A stretch of 64,000 nucleotides of DNA from Bin76 sp963665765 (GTDB taxonomy: Bacteria; Actinomycetota; Acidimicrobiia; Spongiisociales; ZC4RG35): the NCBI GenBank assembly GCA_963665765.1, contig OY762464.1, positions 1,612,001-1,676,000 of the forward strand. The letters run 5' to 3'. The notes below the pieces were generated by a model. It saw nothing but the letters and a program-made list of their open reading frames with translations. It was not told where the DNA came from and searched no databases. Positions 39,435 to 47,872 of this stretch are shown here, one piece after another. The translations under genes and the position numbers were made by a program. Positions within the stretch are counted from its first letter, which is position 1; each line of letters begins with the position of its first letter.

Positions 39435-39908
39435 TCATCCTTGGCAAGCGCTCAGTCCGGCAGTATCGGAGAATATCCCATTGGCGTACTGCAATTCCCG
39501 CACATAACAGACGATCTTTCTCGCTTCTTGGTCCGATACGCCCGGCACCGGATCCATGGGGCCGAAATTCCAGTGATGTTGTCGTACGCCCTGGCGCACG
39601 GCCAGAAGGAAGCTGATATCTGCATGATGGCCCGGTTCGTAGATAATGTTTACCAACGGCGGACCTTCTGTTGTTCCTCCTGCATCGGGGCCGTGACACT
39701 CCGAGCAATTGGCGCCGAAAGCCTCCCGTCCCCGGAGAGCGGTCTCCGACAGATCCGGTATGGTCACGGCGGCAACTTGGGAATCGCGCTCACCGGTGGA
39801 TCCGTATCCGGGTTCACTCTCCTCTCCGCACCCTATGGCCAGAAAGCAGAGCAACCCGGCGGCTAGCAACCACCTATGCCTGGGCTGGGTCCGGCAGCTA
39901 CCCACCAT
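39435..39908 (-). CDS. Lipoprotein cytochrome c
   Basis: A 157-residue exported c-type cytochrome. The signal sequence ends in lipobox LAIGC (C27), so it is probably anchored to the outer face of the membrane by lipid. Haem attachment is C68-S-E-C71-H72. The likely sixth ligand is M118 in FGPMDP, inside a helix context typical of class I cytochromes c. The ATG overlaps the stop of the small membrane-protein gene upstream, so the two are coupled. An electron-transfer role is clear, the partner is not. Confidence 0.9.
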   Translation of the reverse strand: MVGSCRTQPRHRWLLAAGLLCFLAIGCGEESEPGYGSTGERDSQVAAVTIPDLSETALRGREAFGANCSECHGPDAGGTTEGPPLVNIIYEPGHHADISFLLAVRQGVRQHHWNFGPMDPVPGVSDQEARKIVCYVRELQYANGIFSDTAGLSACQG

Positions 39909-40038
39909 CGTTGGAACGCTCGGAGTCCGGGTTTCTCTTGAGCTCCGCTCGCTGTTTGAAGAACTTGATTAGACCGTAGATGACCATGATGACGCCGATC
40001 CCCACGGAAATGAAGCTCAACTGGCTGGCAAGTCTCAT
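39898..40038 (-). CDS. 46-residue single-span membrane protein, coupled to cytochrome c
   Basis: A small gene read from ATG 40038 with AAAGGA 8 bases upstream. The product has one hydrophobic helix (about 8-26: SFISVGIGVIMVIYGLIKF) and a charged, basic-then-acidic cytoplasmic tail. Its TAG stop lies inside the first codons of the cytochrome c gene (overlap 39898-39908). The helix, the ribosome site and the tight overlap argue that it is translated. It may be an assembly factor or small subunit for the cytochrome (inference). No family was recognised. Confidence 0.72.
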   Translation of the reverse strand: MRLASQLSFISVGIGVIMVIYGLIKFFKQRAELKRNPDSERSNDGG

Positions 40039-40096
40039 CTGGCGATTCCTTTGGGTGGGGGTCGAAATGAATCCTACGGAAAATTGTTCGACAGAG

Positions 40097-41128
40097 TCAT
40101 GGCCGTCCGGTCACAACTTCCGAAAATCCCGGTCCCGAGGGTCTTTCCAGCTGGTCCATGGTGCATTCTCGGGCGGGCTTGTCGGGTCTGAAGCGGTGGA
40201 ATCGGGTGGCGTGGCGGAAGCGACTGCCCTCAAGCTGGTCGTAGCTGATCTCGATCACCACTCCGGGCTGAACCGGCGTCCATTTCTTGCTCTTGGCGGT
40301 GGACCAGCGGCTGACTGCGCCGGGGGCTCGAGCCCCGGCATCAAAGGAGTGGGGGGAGCGAAGGCCTTCGAACAGGGTGAGCATCTCGGCCCGGTCGGTG
40401 GCGGAAAAGCCCGAGCAGTGGCCTATAAAGTGAAAAGACCCCTCGGCGTCGTACAAACCCAACAGCAAGGACCCGATCTTGTCGCCGTCCTTGTGGACCC
40501 GATATCCGCCCACTACGCAGTCCACCTGGCGGCGATGTTTGATCTTGATCATCCGCCGCTTTCCGCTGATGTATCCCTCGTCCAGCCTTTTGAGCACCAC
40601 CCCGTCGCAGCCGGCCCCCTCGTATTCGGAAAACCACTGTCGGGCCACCGTCGGATCAGTGGTGGTGGGGGTGAGATTCCATGGGAAGCCGAGCCCTTCG
40701 GTCACCTGCTCCAAGCGCCGGCGCCGCTCGGCGAAGGGCTGTTCCCGCAAATCCTCTCCCGAAGCGGCCAGCAGGTCGAAGGCCACCAGTTGGGCGGGGA
40801 ACTCTTCCGACAAGCGTTCCACTCGGCTGGCGGCCGGATGGATACGCAACTGAAGTAAGTCGAACTTTGTCACATTGTCCAGCACCACCACCACCTCCCC
40901 ATCAACCACCGTGCCGGGCGGAAGTTGTTCGAGGGCGGGCTCAAGCTCGGGAAAATAACGCAGCAGGGGTCGCTGGTTCCGGGAGTCGAGGCGCGCCTTG
41001 GGGGGGCTCCAAGCCAGAATCCGAAACCCATCCCATTTGGGCTCGTAGGCGAATGATCCCTTGGGCCATCGTTCCGAAACTCGGGCTTCCATGGTGTGTG
41101 CCGGGGGCGGGAAGGGCCAAGAGGTCAT
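40097..41128 (-). CDS. ATP-dependent DNA ligase, LigC/LigD ligase-domain type
   Basis: A 343-residue ligase with the nucleotidyltransferase motif I EPKWDGFR (nucleophile K31). Motif III-like FDLLAASGEDL follows, then the C-terminal OB domain with GYRVHKDG and GSLLLGLYD. Polymerase and nuclease domains of full LigD are absent, so it is a LigC-like backup ligase for repair. ATG 41128 is chosen over an upstream ATG because MTSWPFPPPAHTMEA gives the usual start. It probably works with end-joining or base-excision repair (inference). Confidence 0.88.
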   Translation of the reverse strand: MTSWPFPPPAHTMEARVSERWPKGSFAYEPKWDGFRILAWSPPKARLDSRNQRPLLRYFPELEPALEQLPPGTVVDGEVVVVLDNVTKFDLLQLRIHPAASRVERLSEEFPAQLVAFDLLAASGEDLREQPFAERRRRLEQVTEGLGFPWNLTPTTTDPTVARQWFSEYEGAGCDGVVLKRLDEGYISGKRRMIKIKHRRQVDCVVGGYRVHKDGDKIGSLLLGLYDAEGSFHFIGHCSGFSATDRAEMLTLFEGLRSPHSFDAGARAPGAVSRWSTAKSKKWTPVQPGVVIEISYDQLEGSRFRHATRFHRFRPDKPARECTMDQLERPSGPGFSEVVTGRP

Positions 41129-41170
41129 GAGTCGGAGATTAGACGGGCCGGGTGGCTGTTTGCCCATGTA

Positions 41171-41386
41171 TCAGGACAGCAGAGAAGCCAGACCCCAGAT
41201 AACCATCAGCGCCCCGACCGTGATCAGAAACGCCACTCGTCGGGGACGAAAGGCGCCCCGCCGCTTCGGGGGGGCTTGTCCTCTTAGATGCCGGAGGGCG
41301 GCCCAGGAGTTGCCGGCCACCAGAGCCAGCCCGATGGCTAGGATCATCTGTGTGGCCAGGATGTCCAGCCCCAGAATTTCCGCCAT
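41171..41386 (-). CDS. Small two-helix membrane protein
   Basis: A 71-residue protein with helices at about 6-24 and 49-68 separated by an arginine/proline-rich loop (GQAPPKRRGAFRPRR). GGAGAAAGATC precedes ATG 41386, which is preferred over ATG 41419. No family recognised. It lies upstream of, and in the same direction as, the ligase gene. Confidence 0.6.
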   Translation of the reverse strand: MAEILGLDILATQMILAIGLALVAGNSWAALRHLRGQAPPKRRGAFRPRRVAFLITVGALMVIWGLASLLS

Positions 41387-41448
41387 GATCTTTCTCCGTC
41401 CACTCGGCTTTCTACCCATGATGGCAGGCTCGGAAGAGGAAGGTTGAA

Positions 41449-42228
41449 ATGGCCCGTCCCGCGCAGATTCTCAGGGTGTTTACCGACGGATCACAGGGTG
41501 GGAATCACTTGGGAGTGGTGGCGGACACCGTCAACCTTGACGCCGAGCGCATGCAGGCCATTGCCACCCGGCTGGGATTCAGCGAGACCGTGTTCATCCA
41601 ATGGCAAAGCGGCGCCCCTCCCCATGTCCGAATCTTCACCCCCGTTTCGGAACTGCCTTTCGCCGGACATCCTCTGGTGGGAGCAGCCTGGCTGCTCCTC
41701 CGCGCCGGTCCGGGCGGGGTGGATCGGGTGACCTGTGGAGTGGGAGAGGTGAGCATTGGCGTCGAAGGCGCACAAGTGTGGATTGAACCTCCCTTCCAAC
41801 AGCCTGTTCGAACCCAACAAGATCCCCCCACTCTCGGTTGGTGCTCTCCGGTCCGGGCCTGGGAAGTGGAGATGCCGCTTCCTTATTCGGTCTGGCAAAT
41901 GGAGACGCCCGAAGGGGTGGGCGGTCTGGAATCGCCACCTGCGGAATTGGGGATGACGCTGGCGTGGGCCTGGGAATCCTCACCGGGGAGCGTGAAAGCT
42001 CGGTTCTTCGCTCCGGGCATGGGAGTGGTGGAGGACCCGGCCACCGGCAGCGCCGCGGTGGCCTTGGCGGCGGCGCTTCGCTCCGACGGCCGGTCGTCGG
42101 GGAAAGTCCGGATATCCCAGGGAAGCGAGATGGGATGGCCGTCCCTGATCGATCTGATCTGGGAAGGGAATCGCTGCCGGGTGGGAGGGACGGTCATCAG
42201 GGATGAAGTCCGTGAGATGAAATGGTGA
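41449..42228 (+). CDS. PhzF family protein
   Basis: A 259-residue PhzF-fold isomerase/epimerase-like protein. The catalytic glutamate is in SETVFI (about E47). The HP(L)VGAAWLL segment and the closing motif GVVEDPATGSAAVALAAAL (about 190-208) are typical. Family members act in phenazine synthesis or as uncharacterised isomerases. No phenazine genes are nearby, so the substrate is unknown. Confidence 0.88.
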   Translation: MARPAQILRVFTDGSQGGNHLGVVADTVNLDAERMQAIATRLGFSETVFIQWQSGAPPHVRIFTPVSELPFAGHPLVGAAWLLLRAGPGGVDRVTCGVGEVSIGVEGAQVWIEPPFQQPVRTQQDPPTLGWCSPVRAWEVEMPLPYSVWQMETPEGVGGLESPPAELGMTLAWAWESSPGSVKARFFAPGMGVVEDPATGSAAVALAAALRSDGRSSGKVRISQGSEMGWPSLIDLIWEGNRCRVGGTVIRDEVREMKW

Positions 42229-42285
42229 ACGCGGCGAAGTCGCCCACGGTGGCCTTATGCGCCAAGAGACGTAGACTCCTTTTCC

Positions 42286-43200
42286 GTGGCTAGCGGAGGA
42301 TCACGACTGGCGGTGCTGGCCGCTTTGGTGGCTAATGCCACCATTGCCGTAGCCAAGCTGTTCGCTTTCTTCATCACCGGGTCGGCCGCCATGCTGGCGG
42401 AAGCTATTCACTCGGTGGCAGACTCCTCCAACCAAGGCTTGCTTCTGTACGGATCGAGAGCCGCCCGGCAGCCGGCCGACGTCAGTCATCCGTTCGGTCG
42501 GGGCAAGGAGGTGTATTTCTGGAGCTTCCTGGTGGCGGTGATGCTGTTCTTCGGAGGAGGGGTCTGGGCTTTCCTGCATGGTTGGGAGGCGATCAGCCAT
42601 GCCGAGCCGCTTGGGGACCTGCGAGCCAGTTTCATTGTGCTGGTATTTGCGCTGGGTTTGGAATCGGTCAGTTTCGGGGTGGCGCTTCGGGAATTCAATC
42701 GCCATCGGGGCAATGCCTCGGTGTGGCGGGCAGTGAGGGAATCCAAGGACTCTTCGCTGATTGTGATTCTCCTGGAAGACACTGCCGCCATGTTGGGCCT
42801 GCTCTTTGCTCTGGCGGGAACCACCGCCGCCTGGGCCACGGGAGATTCCCGTTGGGACGGGGCGGCTTCCCTGTTGATCGGTGTCATGCTGGGGGTGGTG
42901 GCGGTGCTGCTGGCAGCCGAGATCAAGGCCTTGCTGATCGGCGAGGCAGCAGGCAGACGAGACCGGGTGCTGATTCGGGCCTCTTTGTTGGGAATGGACG
43001 AGATTGCCGGAGTGGGGCGCCTGCTCACCATGCACATGGGACCCGACGATCTGCTGGTCAATGTCGAGGTTGACTTTGTGGATTCACTGACCGCCGCGCA
43101 GATTCCCGAGGCCATTGCCAGAGCGGAACAGGTAATTAGAGGGCACATTCCCGCCGCCGGGAATATTTTCTTGGAACCCTATGACCAAGATCGAGGCTGA
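42286..43200 (+). CDS. Cation diffusion facilitator family transporter
   Basis: A 304-residue CDF/ZnT-type divalent metal-proton antiporter. Helices span the first 210 residues. The metal-site region is AEAIHSVADSSNQ (about 37-49), and the loop after TM2 reads HPFGRGKEVYF. The C-terminal cytoplasmic ferredoxin-like domain (MHMGPDDLLVNVEVDF) is intact. GTG 42286 lies 8 bases behind a TAGACT box, consistent with a leaderless start. It overlaps thrB by 20 bases. The metal (Zn, Mn or Fe) is not determined. Confidence 0.9.
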   Translation: MASGGSRLAVLAALVANATIAVAKLFAFFITGSAAMLAEAIHSVADSSNQGLLLYGSRAARQPADVSHPFGRGKEVYFWSFLVAVMLFFGGGVWAFLHGWEAISHAEPLGDLRASFIVLVFALGLESVSFGVALREFNRHRGNASVWRAVRESKDSSLIVILLEDTAAMLGLLFALAGTTAAWATGDSRWDGAASLLIGVMLGVVAVLLAAEIKALLIGEAAGRRDRVLIRASLLGMDEIAGVGRLLTMHMGPDDLLVNVEVDFVDSLTAAQIPEAIARAEQVIRGHIPAAGNIFLEPYDQDRG

Positions 43201-44044
43201 GGCGTCGGCCCCGGCTTCCTCGGCCAATCTGGGTCCCGGGTTTGACTGTTTGGCGATCGCTCTGGAAATCAGGTGCCGGGTGAAGGCTCGACGCTCCGAA
43301 AAGTGGGAGGTCCGTCATGTGGGTTCTCACCAGCCCCCTTCGGGATCTTCGGACGCAGTGTTGGAAGGCGCCCGGTCGGCGGTGGGGATCGAACAACCGC
43401 TCTGCATGGAAGTGGACAACCGGATCCCGATCGGCAGCGGACTGGGTTCATCGGCCGCCGCCTACACCGCCGGCATGGTGGCCGCATCCCGCTTTATGGA
43501 AGAGCCCGTCGTTTCCGACCAGGTGTTTCAGAAGGTGGCCGCGCTGGAAGGCCATCCCGACAACGCGGCGGCGGCCGTGTTCGGCGGGTTGGTGATGGTG
43601 GGGACCGAGGGCAGGGTTCATCGACTCCGATTGAGTGATATGTACGGACTCTTGGTGCTGGTGCCCACCTTCCGGCTGTTCACCAGCGAATCTCGGAAGG
43701 TGGTGGCGAGGACCTTCGATCTGCAGACCGTGGTCGGCAGTCTCTTCAGGATGGGTGCCTTGGTGATGGGTCTGACCACCGGGAAGTCCGACCTGCTCGG
43801 TTCGGCTCTGGGGGATGAGATTCACGAATCCGACCGGAACCGATTGCAGCCGCTGGTGGGGGACTTTATCCGCGAGTCGTTGGGGGCGGGGGCGGTCTAT
43901 GCCGCCTGGTCAGGAAGTGGCCCTTCGGTGCTGGTGTTCACCGAGTCGGGGGAGACCGACCAGGTGACGGTTGGTATCCGGTCCTCTCTGGGGGACCAGG
44001 TCGAAATATTCCGTCCCAGGGTGGCCGAGCAGGGAATTATTTGA
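43181..44044 (+). CDS. thrB: Homoserine kinase
   Basis: A 287-residue GHMP kinase that phosphorylates homoserine in threonine synthesis. The opening APASSANLGPGFDCLAIAL (about 10-28) is typical of ThrB. The ATP loop is PIGSGLGSSAAAYTAGMVAA (about 86-105). The C-terminal GHMP motif is AWSGSGPSVLVF. It starts inside the end of the CDF gene. thrA, thrC and hom are not in the window. Confidence 0.93.
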   Translation: MTKIEAEASAPASSANLGPGFDCLAIALEIRCRVKARRSEKWEVRHVGSHQPPSGSSDAVLEGARSAVGIEQPLCMEVDNRIPIGSGLGSSAAAYTAGMVAASRFMEEPVVSDQVFQKVAALEGHPDNAAAAVFGGLVMVGTEGRVHRLRLSDMYGLLVLVPTFRLFTSESRKVVARTFDLQTVVGSLFRMGALVMGLTTGKSDLLGSALGDEIHESDRNRLQPLVGDFIRESLGAGAVYAAWSGSGPSVLVFTESGETDQVTVGIRSSLGDQVEIFRPRVAEQGII

Positions 44045-44140
44045 GGGAACCGTCGCAAATCCGGTGGGTGAACCGGTGTCGATCAGTTGGTGATCGTCTG
44101 AAATCCGGCCCTCTGGTTTCTTGATGTCCCCGCCGTGTGG

Positions 44141-44190
44141 TATGCTCCGAAGTCCCCGTCGGCCAGGGTGGAACTGACGGGGTTGTTTTT
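44141..44190 (+). promoter_or_regulatory. Promoter-like box and terminator-like hairpin in the bS22 leader
   Basis: A TATGCT box (44141-44146) is followed, within about 8 bases of the expected transcript start, by the 7-bp stem CCCCGTC (44154-44160)/GACGGGG (44176-44182). The T-rich tract TTGTTTTT (44183-44190) comes next. This is an intrinsic terminator in form, but it stands at the very start of the leader, 24 bases before the ribosomal-protein ATG, so it may act as an attenuator. Confidence 0.6.
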
Positions 44191-44213
44191 AGCGGTCAAC
44201 CAGAAAGCCAAGT

Positions 44214-44306
44214 ATGGGTTCGCTTGTCAAAAAGCGTCGCCGAAAAATGTCTAAGCACAAGTATCGCAAACGGCGCAAGGCGAATCGTCATAAGAACAAG
44301 AAGTAG
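44214..44306 (+). CDS. bS22-type small ribosomal protein (AURKAIP1/COX24 domain)
   Basis: A 30-residue, extremely basic protein (MGSLVKKRRRKMSKHKYRKR followed by RKANRHKNKK). It matches the actinobacterial AURKAIP1/COX24-type peptide (MGSVIKKRRKRM...), found as bS22 in mycobacterial 30S subunits. The length and start are as in relatives. It is often missed because of its size. It has its own promoter-like box and hairpin upstream. The ribosome site is AGAAAG, about 9 bases before ATG. Confidence 0.85.
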   Translation: MGSLVKKRRRKMSKHKYRKRRKANRHKNKK

Positions 44307-44387
44307 TTGACTTCGACCGCAAGGACGATGATTCGGCGACTCGACAGCTCTTGCGGCGTAATTCGTAATTGAGGAGTAGCTTGGGAG

Positions 44388-45575
44388 ATGACGCCTGATC
44401 CTCTTGATTTCTTAGATACCACCGGCTTGCTGTCGGACGCCGAGCGACTGGTGGCCACGACGGTGCGGGAGTTCGTTGAGAGCCGGGTGCGAGATGAGAT
44501 AGGCGGATGGTGGGAGGCGGGAGAGCTTCCCATGGATCTCGTTCCGGAAATGGCCCGGATGGGGATGTTCGGGATGCATCTGGAGGGATACGGTTGCGCC
44601 GCAATGGGTGCGGTCGAATACGGGATGGCCGCTTTGGAGTTGGAGGCCGGAGATTCGGGCCTGCGCAGTTTCGTGTCGGTGCAGGGTTCACTGTGCATGT
44701 TTCCCATCCACCGGTATGGATCCGAGGAGCAGAAGCAGGAGTGGCTTCCCCGGATGGCCAAGGGCGAGGTGATCGGGTGTTTTGGGCTGACCGAACCCGA
44801 CTCGGGGAGCGATCCGGGTTCGATGCGTACCACTGCCCGGCGGGCAGGAGGGGATTGGATCATCGACGGGACCAAAGCCTGGATCACCAATGGTGGCGTG
44901 GCTGATCTGGCGGTGATCTGGGCCAGAACCTCCGAAGGGGTGCGTGGGTTCCTGGTGCCGACCGACGCTCGGGGATTCGAGGCAAACCTTATGGAACGCA
45001 AGGCCAGCATGCGAGCTTCGGTCACTTCCGTATTGGTCTTGGACGGGGTTCGCCTTCCCGAAGAAATGATGCTGCCGGGGGTGGCTTCCATGAGAGGGCC
45101 ACTTTCCTGTCTAACCGAGGCGCGGCTGGGGATCGTGTTCGGCGCCATGGGGGCGGCTCGGACCTGCTATGAAACCGCGCTTCGGTACGCCTCCGAACGA
45201 ATCCAATTCGGGGCGCCCATCTCCTCTTTCCAGCTGACGCAGGCCAAGCTGGTGGAGATGATGGTGGCGGTTCAGAGGGGAACGCTGTTGGCCATCCGGA
45301 TCGGACGGCTGCGGGAGGAGGGAAAACTCACCCCTGCTCAGGTCTCGCTGGGCAAGTACAACAATGTGAAAGATGCCCTGGCGGTGGCGCGAACGGCTCG
45401 CAGCGTCCTGGGCGCCAACGGCATAACGCACGATTACCCGGTGATGCGACACATGGCCAACCTGGAGACGGTGTACACCTATGAGGGCACCCACGAAATA
45501 CACACCTTGATTCTGGGTCAGGCCCTCACCGGCGTGGCGGCCTTCCAAGCGCCCGGCGTGGCGGAGAGGAATTGA
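44388..45575 (+). CDS. Acyl-CoA dehydrogenase, glutaryl-CoA dehydrogenase-like
   Basis: A 395-residue FAD enzyme. The C-terminal motif NLETVYTYEGTHEIHTLILG (about 364-383) carries the catalytic glutamate and closely resembles the glutaryl-CoA dehydrogenase subfamily (NLEVVNTYEGTHDIHALILGR, quoted from memory). The FAD motif CFGLTEPDSGSDP lies near 132-144. It could decarboxylate glutaryl-CoA in lysine/tryptophan catabolism. Substrate assignment beyond the subfamily is inference. It is followed immediately by a MaoC hydratase. Confidence 0.88.
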   Translation: MTPDPLDFLDTTGLLSDAERLVATTVREFVESRVRDEIGGWWEAGELPMDLVPEMARMGMFGMHLEGYGCAAMGAVEYGMAALELEAGDSGLRSFVSVQGSLCMFPIHRYGSEEQKQEWLPRMAKGEVIGCFGLTEPDSGSDPGSMRTTARRAGGDWIIDGTKAWITNGGVADLAVIWARTSEGVRGFLVPTDARGFEANLMERKASMRASVTSVLVLDGVRLPEEMMLPGVASMRGPLSCLTEARLGIVFGAMGAARTCYETALRYASERIQFGAPISSFQLTQAKLVEMMVAVQRGTLLAIRIGRLREEGKLTPAQVSLGKYNNVKDALAVARTARSVLGANGITHDYPVMRHMANLETVYTYEGTHEIHTLILGQALTGVAAFQAPGVAERN

Positions 45576-45579
45576 AGAC

Positions 45580-46044
45580 ATGAGTGACAAGTCGATCAGC
45601 GTGACGGAACTGATGGAGCAGGTGGGAAGCGAAATCGGAGTCTCCGAGTGGTTCGCGGTGACACAGGATCGAATCGACGCCTTTGCCGACGCCACCTTGG
45701 ATCATCAGTTCATCCATGTGGATCCGGCCCGAGCCGCCGCCGAGTCCCCGTTCGGAGCGACCATCGCTCACGGGTTCTTTACGCTGTCTCTTTTGCCCCA
45801 TTTCGGATCGGAGATGGAACCACTGCCGGACGGCGCCAAAGTGCAGATAAATTACGGGACCGACAAGGTGCGTTTCCTCGCCCCGGTCCCCGTGAACAGC
45901 CAGATCCGAGCCCGGGCGACCTTGGCCGATGTCACCGAGCGTCGGCCTGGCCAGTACCTGATCAAAAGAACCATCATCGTGGAAATCAAAGGCGGAGATC
46001 GCCCCGCCCTGGTGGCGGAGACCTTGACTCTCGCCATTACCTAG
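45580..46044 (+). CDS. MaoC-family (R)-specific enoyl-CoA hydratase/dehydratase
   Basis: A 154-residue hot-dog-fold protein. The hydratase 2 motif DHQFIHVDPARAAAESPFG, then IAHGFFTLSLL (about 45-75), has the catalytic Asp/His. Only four bases separate it from the acyl-CoA dehydrogenase stop, so they form an operon for acyl-CoA oxidation. After its stop the base composition falls sharply: the AT-rich island begins. Confidence 0.9.
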   Translation: MSDKSISVTELMEQVGSEIGVSEWFAVTQDRIDAFADATLDHQFIHVDPARAAAESPFGATIAHGFFTLSLLPHFGSEMEPLPDGAKVQINYGTDKVRFLAPVPVNSQIRARATLADVTERRPGQYLIKRTIIVEIKGGDRPALVAETLTLAIT

Positions 46045-46062
46045 GGAGGATACTCGACGTAG

Positions 46063-46073
46063 GCCATTATGGC
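46063..46073. promoter_or_regulatory. Small palindrome upstream of the methyltransferase gene
   Basis: GCCATTATGGC is an 11-base palindrome about 50 bases before the methyltransferase start. It could be an operator for methyltransferase or C-protein-like autoregulation. Low certainty. Confidence 0.25.
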
Positions 46074-46121
46074 TCCATATGCCAATGGTTGTCACAGTCC
46101 CACTGTAGAGTTTGGAGACAA

Positions 46122-47219
46122 ATGGTATCCAACATGAAGACTGGCAAGAATTTTGACGCAACAGTAAAAGGGGAGTACTCAAACCCCACGTGCCGTTGGA
46201 TAGAGTCGGCCTCCCTTAAACATCGCAAAGAACTGGGTCAATACATGACACCAGCAACCCTAAGGGAACGACTGTTGGACCAGTGTGACCTTCGTCCCGG
46301 CATACGAGTATTAGATCCAGGGGTAGGAACTGGAGAATTCCTTGCTTCAGTAATGGTTAAAGAACCCCGTGCCAAGACCTACGGATGGGACATTGACAAA
46401 ACTGTACTGTCTGTAGCTTCTGAAGTAGTACCACAAGCCACCCTTCTGGAGCGCTCTGCGCTTACTCCTCACATAGGAGACCCTTTTGATTTGGTCATTG
46501 GTAATCCTCCCTACTTCCAGTTTCGAGCATCGCCAGACATTCGGAGGCACTACGGTCGGGTTATTTCTGGTAGAGTCAACATTTTTGCTCTCTTCTTCCA
46601 AGTCGGGCTGGAATTACTTAACCTCGGAGGTCAACTGGCCTTTGTAGTACCACCGTCTATGAACAACGGGGCCTATTTTAATAACCTTCGAAATTATATT
46701 CTCGACTATGGTGCCGTGGAGTTCCTAGAAGTATACAGTGATTATTCTTTGTTTTCCAATGCTCAGACGCCTGTTCAGTTGATAGTAATACGGCGTGGTG
46801 CAGCCGACCGCGGTAAACATACCTATCCCTATTCCGATCCGAGTAACGGGTTCCGCCGAACGCTTTTTTTCGAAGATCCGCAACATATTAGGCGTCTTTT
46901 TAGGAATGGTAATACATTGCACCAATTGGGATACGAAGCTGTAACAGGGACTGTTGTTTGGAATCAACATAAGGGTGCTCTAAGGCGGAGTCCTAGCCGA
47001 AAGACGGTTCCATTGATCTGGGCTCACAATATAATGGACGCATCGATCGTACTTGTAGACAACCACAGGAGGCCTCAATACATTGAGACAGAACTTCCTC
47101 CTATGGTAGGCCCCGCCATTGTAGCTAACCGAATCACAGGGTCAGTAGGATCCGGCGCTCTTAAATGCGCCCTCATTCCTGAAGACATTGATTTAACTAA
47201 TAGATGCTCATCAGGGTAA
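46122..47219 (+). CDS. N6-adenine DNA methyltransferase of an AT-rich R-M island, probably C-terminally truncated
   Basis: A 365-residue Eco57I/HsdM-like N6-adenine methyltransferase. Motif X region ELGQYMTPATLRERLL is at about 37-52, motif I VLDPGVGTGEFL (63-74) binds S-adenosylmethionine, and catalytic NPPY (129-132) is followed by FQF. ATG 46122 has GGAG 5 bases upstream. The protein stops soon after PAIVANRITGSVGSG and IPEDIDLTN, where relatives usually continue for about 100 residues. The last 48 codons overlap the convergent nuclease gene antisense. Codon use and G+C (24 of 60 bases in 46681-46740) differ strongly from the neighbours, so it is a recent acquisition. Confidence 0.82.
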   Translation: MVSNMKTGKNFDATVKGEYSNPTCRWIESASLKHRKELGQYMTPATLRERLLDQCDLRPGIRVLDPGVGTGEFLASVMVKEPRAKTYGWDIDKTVLSVASEVVPQATLLERSALTPHIGDPFDLVIGNPPYFQFRASPDIRRHYGRVISGRVNIFALFFQVGLELLNLGGQLAFVVPPSMNNGAYFNNLRNYILDYGAVEFLEVYSDYSLFSNAQTPVQLIVIRRGAADRGKHTYPYSDPSNGFRRTLFFEDPQHIRRLFRNGNTLHQLGYEAVTGTVVWNQHKGALRRSPSRKTVPLIWAHNIMDASIVLVDNHRRPQYIETELPPMVGPAIVANRITGSVGSGALKCALIPEDIDLTNRCSSG

Positions 47220-47872
47220 AATGGGTTGCTAACTAGTTTCCATCCTCTAGTCCAGTCTGCGTGTAATATCAACGGTACGTGCCAGTCCTGTTCCTTGCGA
47301 CCTAGTAGATCCTGGGCTGTACGCTGTGTTGTTACTCCGCGCGCTACGCACCTGGCGAAGTGTTCCAAGCGGCGTGGAGCTTTATTGCCAACTACCACGC
47401 GGGAGGAGAAGTAGTGTTCCAGTCTCTTCATGGTGTTGTGTTGAGACATGGCTATAGCAGCGTAGTTGTCTTCAAGAGCCAGCGATCGTCGCTCTATCAT
47501 AGAATCCCTAAGTATCTCAAATAATTTGTCAGAAGTGTCTTCTAGAGCCCAAGCCAAAGTGGAAAGACCGATGTTGGCGTCAGTTACTTTGCCTGTTTTC
47601 AATTCGATGTGGGTATTAGTAGGTGTCTCTAATAAATCAGATCCTGTGACATTGACGTCGGAAGTGGAGAGGATGACTGGTTGGTCAAAGTAGCTGCGAA
47701 TGGAGCTATGTGCCCTTAATAGCCAATCACGAATGTCGGTACTGCTGCGATCCTTGAAGAGCCGAGGACGGTTTTCGTTGGGGAGGTTAACCAGATCAGG
47801 TATGAAAGGAGATGGGTCTTGTGCTTCCATAGCTACCCTGAGAAGGCGCTCGAATCGATCGAAATTGGGCAT
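47075..47872 (-). CDS. Putative restriction endonuclease partner, convergent with the methyltransferase
   Basis: A 265-residue protein with a PD-(D/E)xK-like core: D79 in GSDLLETPTNTH and E90-L-K92 in IELKTGKVT (about 89-97). It lies tail to tail with a DNA methyltransferase in an AT-rich island, which is the main argument for a restriction enzyme. The last 48 residues are antisense to the methyltransferase gene, so the natural end may have been near residue 217 (NPFYPDEHL). AGAAGGA precedes the ATG by about 11 bases. The recognition site is unknown; I know no close named relative. Confidence 0.65.
   Translation of the reverse strand: MPNFDRFERLLRVAMEAQDPSPFIPDLVNLPNENRPRLFKDRSSTDIRDWLLRAHSSIRSYFDQPVILSTSDVNVTGSDLLETPTNTHIELKTGKVTDANIGLSTLAWALEDTSDKLFEILRDSMIERRSLALEDNYAAIAMSQHNTMKRLEHYFSSRVVVGNKAPRRLEHFARCVARGVTTQRTAQDLLGRKEQDWHVPLILHADWTRGWKLVSNPFYPDEHLLVKSMSSGMRAHLRAPDPTDPVIRLATMAGPTIGGSSVSMY

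Noticed and set aside
45648..46121. N-terminal extension of the methyltransferase frame
   Set aside because: Out-of-frame reading of the MaoC gene. The ATG at 46122 has a ribosome site and begins the AT-rich composition.
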